56,527 bases of DNA from JAVBLF01 sp031553675 (lineage in GTDB: Bacteria; Bacillota; Clostridia; Christensenellales; CALWSW01). Numbering within the stretch: position 1 is the stretch's first letter; every line of letters begins with the position of its first letter. The notes under the pieces were generated by a model, which worked only from the letters and a program-made list of their open reading frames with translations, was not told the DNA's origin and searched no databases. The stretch lies in NCBI GenBank assembly GCA_031553675.1, contig JAVBLF010000071.1, positions 1 to 56,527 of the forward strand. The letters run 5' to 3'. Both the position numbers and the translations under genes were made by a program. Below are positions 25,209-33,170 of this stretch, piece after piece.

Positions 25209-26570
25209 ATGTTTCGAAAAATCCTGATCGCGAACCGCGGTGAGATCGCGGTGCGGGTGATCCGGGCGTGCCGGGAGATGGGCATCGAGGCGGTGGCGGT
25301 CTATTCGGAGGCCGATCGCGAGGCGCTTCACGTGCAACTGGCCGACGAGGCGATCTGCATCGGACCGGCGGCCGCGCGCGACAGTTACCTCAACATCGTC
25401 AACATCCTGAGCGCGACCGTGCTGACCCACGCCGAGGCGATCCACCCGGGTTACGGCCTTTTGAGCGAAAACACGAAGTTCGCGCGGATGTGCGGGCAGT
25501 GCAACATCGCATTCATCGGCCCCAAGCCCGACGCCATGCTGGCGATGGGCCACAAGCTGAACGCTCGCAGGACCATGATCGCGCACGAGGTTCCGGTGAT
25601 CCCGGGGTCGAAGGACACGATCGCCAGCCTCGAGCAGGCCCAACACGACGCCAAAGTCGCCGGCTATCCCGTGCTCGTCAAAGCAGCAGCGGGCGGCGGT
25701 GGGCGCGGCATTCGGCGGGTCGATCGCGAGGAAGATCTGGCGAACGCCATTGAGACGGCCCAGACCGAAGCGCTCGCGGCTTTTGGCGACGACACGGTTT
25801 ACATCGAAAAGTTGGTCGGCGCGGCGCACCACATCGAATTCCAGATCATTTGCGACAGCCACGGTCACGCCGTTCAGCTTTTTGAGCGCGATTGCTCACT
25901 GCAAATGCGGCGCCAAAAACTGATCGAAGAGAGCCCTTCGCTGCTGCTCGACGACGAGCTGCGCGCCCGCATGGGCGAAGCGGCATTGCGGGCAGCCCGC
26001 GCTGTCGATTATACCGGCGTCGGCACGGTCGAATTCCTCGTCGACGACGACAGGAACTTTTACTTCATCGAAATGAACACGCGCGTCCAGGTCGAACACC
26101 CTGTCACCGAGGCCGTCACCGGCATCGACATCGTGCGCGAACAGATCGCGATCGCCGCAGGCGAACCCCTCTCGTTTTCGCAGGAAGACGTCGCGATCGA
26201 CGGCCACGCGATCGAGTGCCGCATCAACGCCTGCGATCCGGAGCGCGGATTCGTGCCGAGCTGCGGCAAGGTCGAGCTCATCCACCTGCCCGGCGGCCCT
26301 GGCGTCCGCATCGATTCGTTGCTTTACAACGGTTGCGAGGTGTCGCCCTACTACGACAGCATGCTCGGCAAGCTGATCGTACACGCCAAAGATCGCGCTG
26401 AAGCCATCATCCGCATGAAACGGGCGCTCGACGAGATCGTCATCCGGGGTGTCGAGCTCAACACCGAATTTCAATACGCTCTTTTGAGCCTCCCTGAATT
26501 CGCCGAAGGCCGCTTCAACACCGAGACGATCGAGCTTCTCCAGCAGCGCGGCCTCTTTCCGAAGTGCTGA
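25209..26570 (+). CDS. accC: Biotin carboxylase subunit of acetyl-CoA carboxylase
   Basis: The protein has 453 residues. FRKILIANRGEIAVRVIRACRE at the start, the ATP-grasp loop AAAGGGGRGI, and EMNTRVQVEHPVTE are diagnostic. It uses ATP and bicarbonate to carboxylate biotin on AccB. A weak AGG site lies before ATG 25209. Confidence 0.97.
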   Translation: MFRKILIANRGEIAVRVIRACREMGIEAVAVYSEADREALHVQLADEAICIGPAAARDSYLNIVNILSATVLTHAEAIHPGYGLLSENTKFARMCGQCNIAFIGPKPDAMLAMGHKLNARRTMIAHEVPVIPGSKDTIASLEQAQHDAKVAGYPVLVKAAAGGGGRGIRRVDREEDLANAIETAQTEALAAFGDDTVYIEKLVGAAHHIEFQIICDSHGHAVQLFERDCSLQMRRQKLIEESPSLLLDDELRARMGEAALRAARAVDYTGVGTVEFLVDDDRNFYFIEMNTRVQVEHPVTEAVTGIDIVREQIAIAAGEPLSFSQEDVAIDGHAIECRINACDPERGFVPSCGKVELIHLPGGPGVRIDSLLYNGCEVSPYYDSMLGKLIVHAKDRAEAIIRMKRALDEIVIRGVELNTEFQYALLSLPEFAEGRFNTETIELLQQRGLFPKC

Positions 26571-26639
26571 TCAAGACACAAAGCCCCAGTCCATGCGGTC
26601 TTCGTCATGATCGCCAAATATAACTTCAAAATAGGGATT

Positions 26640-26692
26640 CTTAAGGGTCCCTGACCCTTAAGGCTAGGGGTTTGGGGGATGAAATCCCCCAA
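26640..26692 (+). repeat. Two-hairpin intergenic repeat, copy 1
   Basis: Hairpins CTTAAGGGTC with GACCCTTAAG (26640-26662) and TTGGGGGAT with ATCCCCCAA (26672-26692) lie between accC and accD. The leading GGGATTC and first hairpin match the reverse complement of 37052-37096. Confidence 0.75.
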
Positions 26693-26713
26693 CGTACCCC
26701 CACGAGGTATACC

Positions 26714-27637
26714 ATGCCGATTTCCGACTTCTTTGGCATGAACAAGAAAAAGAGCACGGTGCGCGTCATCGTGCCTCCTTCGTCACCCGATCCTCCGACG
26801 GGCGCGGTGCGCGTTCCGGCGGAAGAACTGCCGGCGGTTCCGGCGGGGATGTGGGAAAAATGCGGTCGCTGCCACAAGATCATCTACGCGGACGATCTGG
26901 AGAGCAACCTCAAGGTCTGTCCGCACTGCAACAACCACTTCCGCCTGACGGCGAAGCAACGCGTCGAGATCACGGCGGACGAGGGCAGCTTCGAAGAGTT
27001 CGACGCCGATTACCGCGGCGGCGATCCCTTGGCGTTTCCGGGTTACGGCGACAAGCTGCGCACAGCCCGCGCCTTCACGGGCCTGCACGACGCGATCATT
27101 ACGGGCACCGCCCGCATCCAGGGGCTGCCTTGCGTGATCTGCGCGATGGACAGTGCCTTCATGATGGGCAGCATGGGCGTCGCGGTCGGCGAAAAGATGG
27201 CGCGTGCGGCCGAAAAGGCGATCAAAACTTCATTGCCCCTCGTGGTGTTCACGGTGTCGGGTGGCGCGCGCATGCAAGAGGGCATCGTCTCGCTCATGCA
27301 AATGGCCAAGGTGTCGGCGACGATCGGCAGGCTGAACGAAGCGGGCTTGCTCTACATCGTCGTGCTGACCGACCCGACGACAGGCGGCGTGACGGCCAGC
27401 TTCGCCATGTTGGGCGACATCACGCTGGCCGAGCCGAATGCGCTTGTCGGTTTTGCGGGGCGGCGCGTGATCGAGCAGACGATCAAGCAGGTGCTGCCCG
27501 AGAGCTTTCAGCGCGCCGAATTCTTGCAGGATCGCGGCTTTGTCGATTGCGTCGTCGATCGGCGCGACATGAACGACACGCTGGGGCGCCTGCTCAAGAT
27601 GCACGAAAGATCCGCGAAAGGGGAGGGGCGTTCATGA
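26714..27637 (+). CDS. accD: Acetyl-CoA carboxylase carboxyltransferase subunit beta
   Basis: The protein has 307 residues. GAGGT lies 6 bases before ATG 26714. A four-cysteine zinc ribbon (CGRC ... CPHC, about 52-75) precedes the crotonase-like domain with FTVSGGARMQEG. With AccA it transfers CO2 from biotin to acetyl-CoA. The stop overlaps accA as ATGA. Confidence 0.97.
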   Translation: MPISDFFGMNKKKSTVRVIVPPSSPDPPTGAVRVPAEELPAVPAGMWEKCGRCHKIIYADDLESNLKVCPHCNNHFRLTAKQRVEITADEGSFEEFDADYRGGDPLAFPGYGDKLRTARAFTGLHDAIITGTARIQGLPCVICAMDSAFMMGSMGVAVGEKMARAAEKAIKTSLPLVVFTVSGGARMQEGIVSLMQMAKVSATIGRLNEAGLLYIVVLTDPTTGGVTASFAMLGDITLAEPNALVGFAGRRVIEQTIKQVLPESFQRAEFLQDRGFVDCVVDRRDMNDTLGRLLKMHERSAKGEGRS

Positions 27638-28431
27638 GCGAAGTCAAGTCCGCCTGGGAGCGCGTCGAGATGGCGCGCAGCCCCAAACGCCCCATTGCGA
27701 GCGATTACATCGCAGCGCTCTTCGATGACTTCATTGAACTCCACGGCGATCGCTACTACGCCGACGATACGGCGATCGTCGCGGGTATTGCGCTCTTTCA
27801 GGGGCAGCCGGTCACGGTTATTTCCCAGGAAAAGGGACGCGACACGAACGAACGCATTCGACGCAATTTCGGATCACCGCATCCGGAGGGCTACCGAAAA
27901 GCGCTGCGCCTTATGAGACAGGCCGAAAAGTTCCACAGGCCGATCGTGTGCCTCGTCGATACGCAGGGCGCTTACTGCGGCCTCGGCGCGGAAGAACGCG
28001 GGCAGGGGCGCGCGATCGCGCACAACCTGCAAGAAATGTTTTTGCTCAAGACGCCGATCGTCAGCATCGTACTCGGCGAAGGGGGCAGTGGTGGCGCGTT
28101 GGCGCTCGCCGTAGCCGACAAAATCGCCGTGCTCGAAAACGCTGTCTACTCGATACTTTCGCCGGAGGGTTTCGCGAGCATCCTGTGGAAGGACAGCAGC
28201 CGCGCCCAGGAAGCCGCCGAAGTCATGAAGCTGACCGCCGCCGATCTCTTGCGCTTCGGCGTGATCGACGACGTATTGCCCGAGCCCGAAGGCGGCGCGC
28301 AAGAAGACCCCGCCGCCGTCATGCAGACAACGCGTGACTACCTGTCCGCACAGATCGGTGCGCTCTGCAAACTCGAAACGAACGAACTCTTGCAGCGCCG
28401 TTACGACAAGTTCCGCAAAATGGGCCTGTGA
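27634..28431 (+). CDS. accA: Acetyl-CoA carboxylase carboxyltransferase subunit alpha
   Basis: The protein has 265 residues, shorter than Gram-negative AccA (about 320), as in many Firmicutes. ATG 27634 overlaps the accD stop and follows GGGGAGG. VISQEKGRD, VDTQGAYCGLGAEERGQ and GEGGSGGALA are typical. It ends the fab/acc operon before a clear terminator. Confidence 0.97.
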   Translation: MSEVKSAWERVEMARSPKRPIASDYIAALFDDFIELHGDRYYADDTAIVAGIALFQGQPVTVISQEKGRDTNERIRRNFGSPHPEGYRKALRLMRQAEKFHRPIVCLVDTQGAYCGLGAEERGQGRAIAHNLQEMFLLKTPIVSIVLGEGGSGGALALAVADKIAVLENAVYSILSPEGFASILWKDSSRAQEAAEVMKLTAADLLRFGVIDDVLPEPEGGAQEDPAAVMQTTRDYLSAQIGALCKLETNELLQRRYDKFRKMGL

Positions 28432-28445
28432 CGCGAGAAGCGAAC

Positions 28446-28475
28446 AAAAGTGGTGTAGAAAACCACTTTTTTGTT
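28446..28475 (+). terminator. Terminator of the fab/acc operon
   Basis: AAAAGTGG pairs with CCACTTTT across a nine-base loop and the 3' arm runs into more T. It lies 14 bases after accA. Confidence 0.85.
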
Positions 28476-28514
28476 TGGAATCTTGCCGAGACGATCAAAT
28501 TGTCGGGTATATGG

Positions 28515-28545
28515 TTGACAGTATGAAAAGATTAGCTTATACTAA
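28515..28545 (+). promoter_or_regulatory. Promoter of the feo operon with overlapping palindromes
   Basis: Perfect -35 TTGACA (28515-28520), 17-base spacer, -10 TATACT (28538-28543). Two inverted repeats cover it: AGTAT-N14-ATACT (28520-28543) and TTAG-N6-CTAA (28532-28545). The second overlaps the -10 and could be a DtxR- or Fur-type iron operator, as expected for feo genes; the match is not to a fixed consensus. Confidence 0.7.
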
Positions 28546-28598
28546 CAGTAGCCGAGGATAACTTTTTCCATCCGCTGTCTATAGAGGAGGAATCGACC

Positions 28599-28955
28599 AT
28601 GATGCCACTTTGCATGATGAGCGCTGGGCAAACCATGCGCGTGACCCAATGCCGCGCCGAAGGCCCGCTACGAACCCACCTCGAAAACCTCGGCTTGCTG
28701 CCCGGACAAGACGTTACCATGATCGCCCAACGCGACGGCAACGTCATCCTGAAAGTGCATGAAACCCGTCTCGCCGTCAACCGTGGGATGGCAAATGCCA
28801 TACTCGTCGAGGACATTCCGGCCCCCGCCAGCTTGCATCTGCCGCAGAGCGCGGGTCACGACGGCCAGCACGGCGCAGGCGGCGGGCTGCACAATCGCCG
28901 TGGATCGCTTCGGGACGCATTTCGGTCGCATCGGAACGCGCACACCGATCGCTGA
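28599..28955 (+). CDS. feoA: FeoA-family protein with His-rich tail
   Basis: The protein has 118 residues. The first 75 form a FeoA (SH3-like) domain: LENLGLLPGQDVTMI and LAVNRGMANAILVE. FeoA usually ends there; the remaining 40 or so residues are Gly/Arg/His-rich with seven histidines, which might bind metal or be a readthrough extension. AGAGGAGG precedes the ATG. FeoA supports the FeoB ferrous-iron transporter. Confidence 0.88.
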   Translation: MMPLCMMSAGQTMRVTQCRAEGPLRTHLENLGLLPGQDVTMIAQRDGNVILKVHETRLAVNRGMANAILVEDIPAPASLHLPQSAGHDGQHGAGGGLHNRRGSLRDAFRSHRNAHTDR

Positions 28956-29087
28956 GCGACCGGTTTTCGAACGACAACAGGGCGATGGCGCCCGGCAGCC
29001 CCGCTCGATGGAGCGGGTGTTTTGCCGAAGAAATGTTAGTTGCGTATTATTTAAAAGATATGACATAAGCGAAAGTGAGGGAATCCC

Positions 29088-29318
29088 GTGCAAAAGTCGC
29101 TGAAAGACATGAAGCCCGGCGAATCGGGAAAGGTCAACAAGGTCGATGGAGCAGGGCGGGTGCGTTTGCGTCTCTTTGATATGGGCGTCACGCCCGGCGT
29201 CGACGTCACGCTGCGCAAGGTCGCGCCCTTGGGCGACCCGATCGAGATCACCATCCGTGGCTACGAGCTCAGCCTTCGCAAAGAAGAGGCCGCCGCCGTG
29301 CTGGTTGAATTGGCATAG
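29088..29318 (+). CDS. feoA: FeoA-family protein
   Basis: The protein has 76 residues with a GTG start after GAGGG. The FeoA domain is complete: RLRLFDMGVTPGVDVTLRKVA and IRGYELSLRKEEAAAV. A hairpin (CCCGCTC with GAGCGGG, near 29002-29019) lies in the gap after the first feoA. Two FeoA proteins before FeoB are common in Clostridia. Confidence 0.93.
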   Translation: MQKSLKDMKPGESGKVNKVDGAGRVRLRLFDMGVTPGVDVTLRKVAPLGDPIEITIRGYELSLRKEEAAAVLVELA

Positions 29319-29358
29319 AACGAAAGGTCAGGGCGTTTTGCAGCCCTAGGAGGAAAAC

Positions 29359-31260
29359 ATGGCCATACGCTTTGCGCTGGCAGGCAACCCAAACTGCGGA
29401 AAAACGACGCTCTTCAACGAACTGACCGGCAGCACCGCCCACGTCGGCAACTGGCCGGGCGTGACCGTGGAGCGCCGTGAGGGCGTCTACAAAAAGGGCA
29501 AAGAGGCGATCGCGATCATCGATCTGCCGGGCATCTACTCGCTTTCGCCCTACACGCCTGAAGAAAAGGTTGCCAGCGAATACATCCGAAACGAAGCACC
29601 CGACCTCGTGATCAACATCGTCGACGCGACCAACCTCGAGCGCAACCTCTATCTGACGACGCAGATCCTCGAAACTGGACGCCCGATGATCGTCGCGCTC
29701 AACATGATGGACGAAGTCGAACAGCGGGGCGATCGCATCGACATCGGCGTGCTGTCAAAACGGCTCGGCGTGCCTGTCATGCCCATCACCGCCGTCCGAA
29801 ACAAAGGCGTCACGGAATTGATGGAGCGCGCCCTCGCCGCCAGCAAGGAAGCGCCCCCCAAACCCTTGATCGACCCCGAGGAAATCGCCGCGATCACCCA
29901 GGCGCATGCCGACCCCTACGACGCGGAAGCAGCCGTCGCCGATCTCCGCTACCGGATCATCGGCGAGATGAGCGCAGTCTGCCTCAAAAAAGCACTTTCG
30001 AAGGAATTTTTGACCCGATCCGACAAGATCGACAAGGTCGTCACCCACCGCTTCTTCGCGATTCCGCTCTTCATCCTGGTCATGCTGCTGGTCTTCCAGA
30101 TCACGTTCGGCGACCCGTTGATTCCCGGCACGGGTATCCCCAGCCCGGGCGTCTTCATACAGGGGCTGACCGAGACGCTGATCGAGTGGATCGGCGGGCA
30201 TGTCGCGGGCTGGCTCGAAGCGGCCAACGCGGCCGACTGGGCGGTCGCCGTCGTGATGGACGGCGTGATCGGCGGTGTGGGCGCGGTGTTGAGCTTCATC
30301 CCGCAGATCCTCATGCTCTTTCTCTTCCTCTCGATGCTGGAAGACAGCGGTTACATGGCGCGCGCCGCCTTCATCATGGACCGTCTGCTGCGCCGTTTCG
30401 GTTTGTCGGGCAAAGCCTTCGTTCCCATGCTCATGGGCTTTGGCTGTAGCGTGCCGGGCATCATGGCGACGCGAACGCTCGAAAACGAACAGGATCGCCG
30501 CCTGACCATACTCTTGACCCCCTTTATGAGCTGCGGTGCGAAGCTGCCGATCTACGTCGTGTTTGCGGGCGCGCTTTTCGCCGAAAAGCAGGGCCTCGCG
30601 ATCGCTTGCATGTACTTCCTCGGCATACTCGTCGCGATCGGTTCGGGCGTGCTGCTGAAAAAAACCGTCTTCCGAGGCCAGGCCGCGCCCTTCATCATGG
30701 AGCTTCCGGCCTACCGTTTCCCGACCTTCAAGAACACGATGCGTCACATGTGGGACAAAGGCAAGGAATACACCGTCCGCGCCGGAACGGTCATCCTTGC
30801 GTCGGTCATCGTGATCTCCTTCCTGAAGAGCTTTAGCTGGTCCTTCCAGATGGTCGACGATCCGTCCCTGTCGATCATCGGGAGCATTGGGCGCGCGATC
30901 CAGGGCTTCTTCACGCCGCTCGGCTTCGCGACCTGGCAGGCCGGTGTCGCGGTGCTGACCGGCTTCCTCGCAAAGGAAGACGTCGTCGCCACCCTTGGCA
31001 CCCTCTATGGGGGCGCAGACGGCGAACTCGACGCCTCGAACGCGGCACTCCTGGCCGGCATCGCGGGCGCCTTTACGCCGGCGTCGGCGCTCTCCTTCAT
31101 GACATTCAACCTGCTCGCCATGCCCTGTATGGCGGCCGTCGGTGCCATGCACCAGGAGCTGGGAAGCTGGAAACGCACGCTCTTCACCGTCGGCTACCAA
31201 ACGGCGGTCGCGTATGTCGTCGCCATGCTCGTCTACTGGGTCGCGTCGATCGCGTTTTAA
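29359..31260 (+). CDS. feoB: Ferrous iron transporter B
   Basis: The protein has 633 residues. A cytosolic G domain (about 1-165) has GNPNCGKTTLFN, DLPGIYSLSP and NMMDE; a helical spacer follows, then a membrane domain with repeated Gate motifs. FMSCGAKLPIYVVF and GFLAKEDVVATLGTLY are typical of FeoB. AGGAGG lies 6 bases before the ATG. It imports Fe2+ under anaerobic conditions. Confidence 0.97.
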   Translation: MAIRFALAGNPNCGKTTLFNELTGSTAHVGNWPGVTVERREGVYKKGKEAIAIIDLPGIYSLSPYTPEEKVASEYIRNEAPDLVINIVDATNLERNLYLTTQILETGRPMIVALNMMDEVEQRGDRIDIGVLSKRLGVPVMPITAVRNKGVTELMERALAASKEAPPKPLIDPEEIAAITQAHADPYDAEAAVADLRYRIIGEMSAVCLKKALSKEFLTRSDKIDKVVTHRFFAIPLFILVMLLVFQITFGDPLIPGTGIPSPGVFIQGLTETLIEWIGGHVAGWLEAANAADWAVAVVMDGVIGGVGAVLSFIPQILMLFLFLSMLEDSGYMARAAFIMDRLLRRFGLSGKAFVPMLMGFGCSVPGIMATRTLENEQDRRLTILLTPFMSCGAKLPIYVVFAGALFAEKQGLAIACMYFLGILVAIGSGVLLKKTVFRGQAAPFIMELPAYRFPTFKNTMRHMWDKGKEYTVRAGTVILASVIVISFLKSFSWSFQMVDDPSLSIIGSIGRAIQGFFTPLGFATWQAGVAVLTGFLAKEDVVATLGTLYGGADGELDASNAALLAGIAGAFTPASALSFMTFNLLAMPCMAAVGAMHQELGSWKRTLFTVGYQTAVAYVVAMLVYWVASIAF

Positions 31261-31284
31261 TCCAGAACCAAGGAGGCTTTTTCC

Positions 31285-31464
31285 ATGAACGTCGCGAACA
31301 TCCTCGTCGCGATCGGGGCGATCGCGATCGTCGTCGGCATTGTCGCGTACCGTCTTTACCGGCGACGCATAGGCAAGCCGGTCGGCTGTGCAGGTTGCGC
31401 TGGTTGCGCGCACGCTTCTTGCCAGCAAAGAAGCGACACAGCCCCTCGATTGCAAACGAAATAA
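31285..31464 (+). CDS. FeoB-associated Cys-rich membrane protein
   Basis: The protein has 59 residues. AAGGAGG lies before ATG 31285, 24 bases after feoB. One membrane helix (about 3-22) is followed by YRLYRRR and a cysteine cluster CAGCAGCAHASC. This matches the small proteins often found after feoB, thought to handle iron at the membrane. The cysteines face the cytosol if the positive-inside rule holds. Confidence 0.85.
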   Translation: MNVANILVAIGAIAIVVGIVAYRLYRRRIGKPVGCAGCAGCAHASCQQRSDTAPRLQTK

Positions 31465-31698
31465 GTGCATACACAGACATAATATTTGCAATAAAGACAA
31501 GGTCACCCTGCATACCCTGCGTTCTCGAATCGGTTTTGATGCTAAATGGGAGATTTTAATGTCGTTTCTTTCACGCATCGTTGCCGTCGCCGACATCGCC
31601 TGTTATTATGTGAATGGATTAACAGAATGACTGGCCAACTTGGCGGTGGGTCAGTTTTTCAGCAGCGGCCCTCCTGGGACGATGCGATGGATGGATGG
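31465..31698. other. Gap after the feo operon
   Basis: No well-supported gene. A 23-codon frame (31559-31630, MSFLSRIVAV...) has a fair GGGAGA site and is mildly hydrophobic, so a micropeptide is possible but unproven. The gap ends at a bidirectional terminator. Confidence 0.4.
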
Positions 31699-31728
31699 CA
31701 AAAGCGAAGGGATTTCCCTTCGCTTTTG
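31699..31728. terminator. Bidirectional terminator
   Basis: A perfect 14-base-pair palindrome, CAAAAGCGAAGGGA and its complement around TT, carries A4 and T4 in its arms. It lies between the convergent feo operon and methyltransferase gene and can serve both. Confidence 0.85.
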
Positions 31729-31755
31729 TCATGTGTCGTCAAGCAATCCCGTAAG

Positions 31756-32910
31756 TCAGGACTTTCGCGAAGTCGCGTTTGCCAAGGGGGTGACCGCTGC
31801 ACGGCCTTCTTGATCGACGGCGAGCAAGGCATTCGACTGTCTGGCCTCGAGCGCGACACTCGCTTCGAAGGGCGCGAAAGCCGACGACTCTACGACGAAA
31901 GAGCCATCTTCGTAGCTTCCCGCCGAGAGAAAGTCCCAGGTATGGCCGGGCGGCGTTTCGACTACGATCGCGCCCCCCGCGCATATCCATGTAGGTGGGG
32001 GTGGGCTTTCGAGATCGGCGTAGCAGAGGCTGAAACCCCCATCCGTTTCCCGCGCAAAACGCCGTCGGACGGCGCGCATGGCCTGTGGCGACGCGTCGAT
32101 CCCCCAGAAGCGCCTGCCATTCCGGAGGGCCGCGACCCCCATGCTGCCGCTGCCCGCGAAGGGATCGACGACGAGATCGCCCGCCGCGCTCGACGCCCGC
32201 ACGATCCGCTCCATGAGGGCGAGCGGTTTTTGCGTGGCGTAACCGCAGCGCTCGGGGTCGCGCTGTTGCAGGTGGCTGATGTCGCTCCAGACGTCGCTCG
32301 GGTAGATCGGCGCTTCTTCGTCGTAGGTGTAGATCTTCCCGCCAGAACGGATCGAATAGCGCACCTTGCCGTCGCTGTCCACGCTGCGTTTCATGTGGTT
32401 GCGCCTGGCCGCTCCTCGCCGCGCGGCCACAGCCTCCGGATCAAAATAGACATGTCGGCTTTTGCGATAGAACAGGATGTTGTCGTGTTTGCGGGAAAAG
32501 TGCGCTTTTGCGCGGCCCCCGCTCTGGTAGTGCCAGATGATCTCGTTCATGAAGTGCTGCGCGCCAAAGATCGCATCGAGCAGCAGACGAAACCGCGCGA
32601 CCGTCCGGTAATCGCAATGGAGGTAAAGCGAGCCCTCGGGCTTGAGGAGTGCATGGCTGGAACGGAGTGCTGCCTCCATCATCTCCCAGTACGCCGTCTC
32701 GCCCATGTCGTCCCGATACGCAGCGAAACGCCGTCCGTCCTGGGCGCGCGCTTCGAAGCGGTTGCCGGTCATGAAGGGGGGGTCGAGGTAGACGAGTTGT
32801 GCCGACGCGGGCGCTTCTTCCGCCAGCATCGCCAATCGCTTCGGCGCGTCGTCGAGGTAGAAGAGAGCGCCACACGCGCTTCCATGTTGCTCCTTGCCGA
32901 TGTCTCTCAT
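31756..32910 (-). CDS. Orphan N4/N6 DNA methyltransferase
   Basis: The protein has 384 residues. The catalytic motif YLDPPF (Asp43-Phe46) precedes the SAM motif DPFAGSGSMG (about 249-258), the beta-class order of amino-methyltransferases; HYQSGGRAKAHFSRKHDNILFYRK is typical of the same group. The last 90 or so residues are not conserved-looking. No restriction gene is adjacent, so it is probably an orphan epigenetic enzyme. GGAAAGGA abuts the ATG directly, an unusually short spacing. The target site is unknown. Confidence 0.9.
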   Translation of the reverse strand: MRDIGKEQHGSACGALFYLDDAPKRLAMLAEEAPASAQLVYLDPPFMTGNRFEARAQDGRRFAAYRDDMGETAYWEMMEAALRSSHALLKPEGSLYLHCDYRTVARFRLLLDAIFGAQHFMNEIIWHYQSGGRAKAHFSRKHDNILFYRKSRHVYFDPEAVAARRGAARRNHMKRSVDSDGKVRYSIRSGGKIYTYDEEAPIYPSDVWSDISHLQQRDPERCGYATQKPLALMERIVRASSAAGDLVVDPFAGSGSMGVAALRNGRRFWGIDASPQAMRAVRRRFARETDGGFSLCYADLESPPPPTWICAGGAIVVETPPGHTWDFLSAGSYEDGSFVVESSAFAPFEASVALEARQSNALLAVDQEGRAAVTPLANATSRKS

Positions 32911-32939
32911 TCCTTTCCAATCGGTTACCCAGTATTTAC

Positions 32940-32969
32940 ATTATAAGCAAAGGATTGATCGAGCCGCAA
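32940..32969 (-). promoter_or_regulatory. Promoter of the methyltransferase gene
   Basis: Minus strand: -35 TTGCGG (32969-32964), 18-base spacer, -10 TATAAT (32945-32940). Confidence 0.55.
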
Positions 32970-32982
32970 GGCGGTTTTTTCT

Positions 32983-33011
32983 TTGACAAAGCAGAAGTGC
33001 TCGGGTATGCT
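32983..33011 (+). promoter_or_regulatory. Distal promoter of the VanW-like gene
   Basis: Perfect -35 TTGACA (32983-32988), 17-base spacer, -10 TATGCT (33006-33011). It diverges from the methyltransferase promoter. Confidence 0.65.
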
Positions 33012-33040
33012 AGAAACGGTGAGCACAAAAGCCATGGATC

Positions 33041-33070
33041 GCTGCCAAACGATTTCGTTGGAATGGCAGC
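33041..33070 (+). other. Hairpin between two promoters
   Basis: GCTGCCA pairs with TGGCAGC, enclosing AACGA with TCGTT and a GGAA bulge. It lies in the transcript from the distal promoter, just before the proximal one. Confidence 0.5.
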
Positions 33071-33078
33071 ATTCGCTA

Positions 33079-33107
33079 TTGCAATTGTCGGATATATGGG
33101 ATAGAAT
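33079..33107 (+). promoter_or_regulatory. Proximal promoter of the VanW-like gene
   Basis: -35 TTGCAA (33079-33084), 17-base spacer, -10 TAGAAT (33102-33107), about 60 bases before the ATG. Confidence 0.6.
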
Positions 33108-33170
33108 TTATTATATATACGTCTTATTTTTTTCGGTTTCCACTGAGGAGATGGGAGGATTTTTGGTTAG

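Noticed and set aside
29755..31596. 613-codon antisense frame over feoB
   Set aside because: Highly charged, repetitive translation with no motif; feoB is certain.
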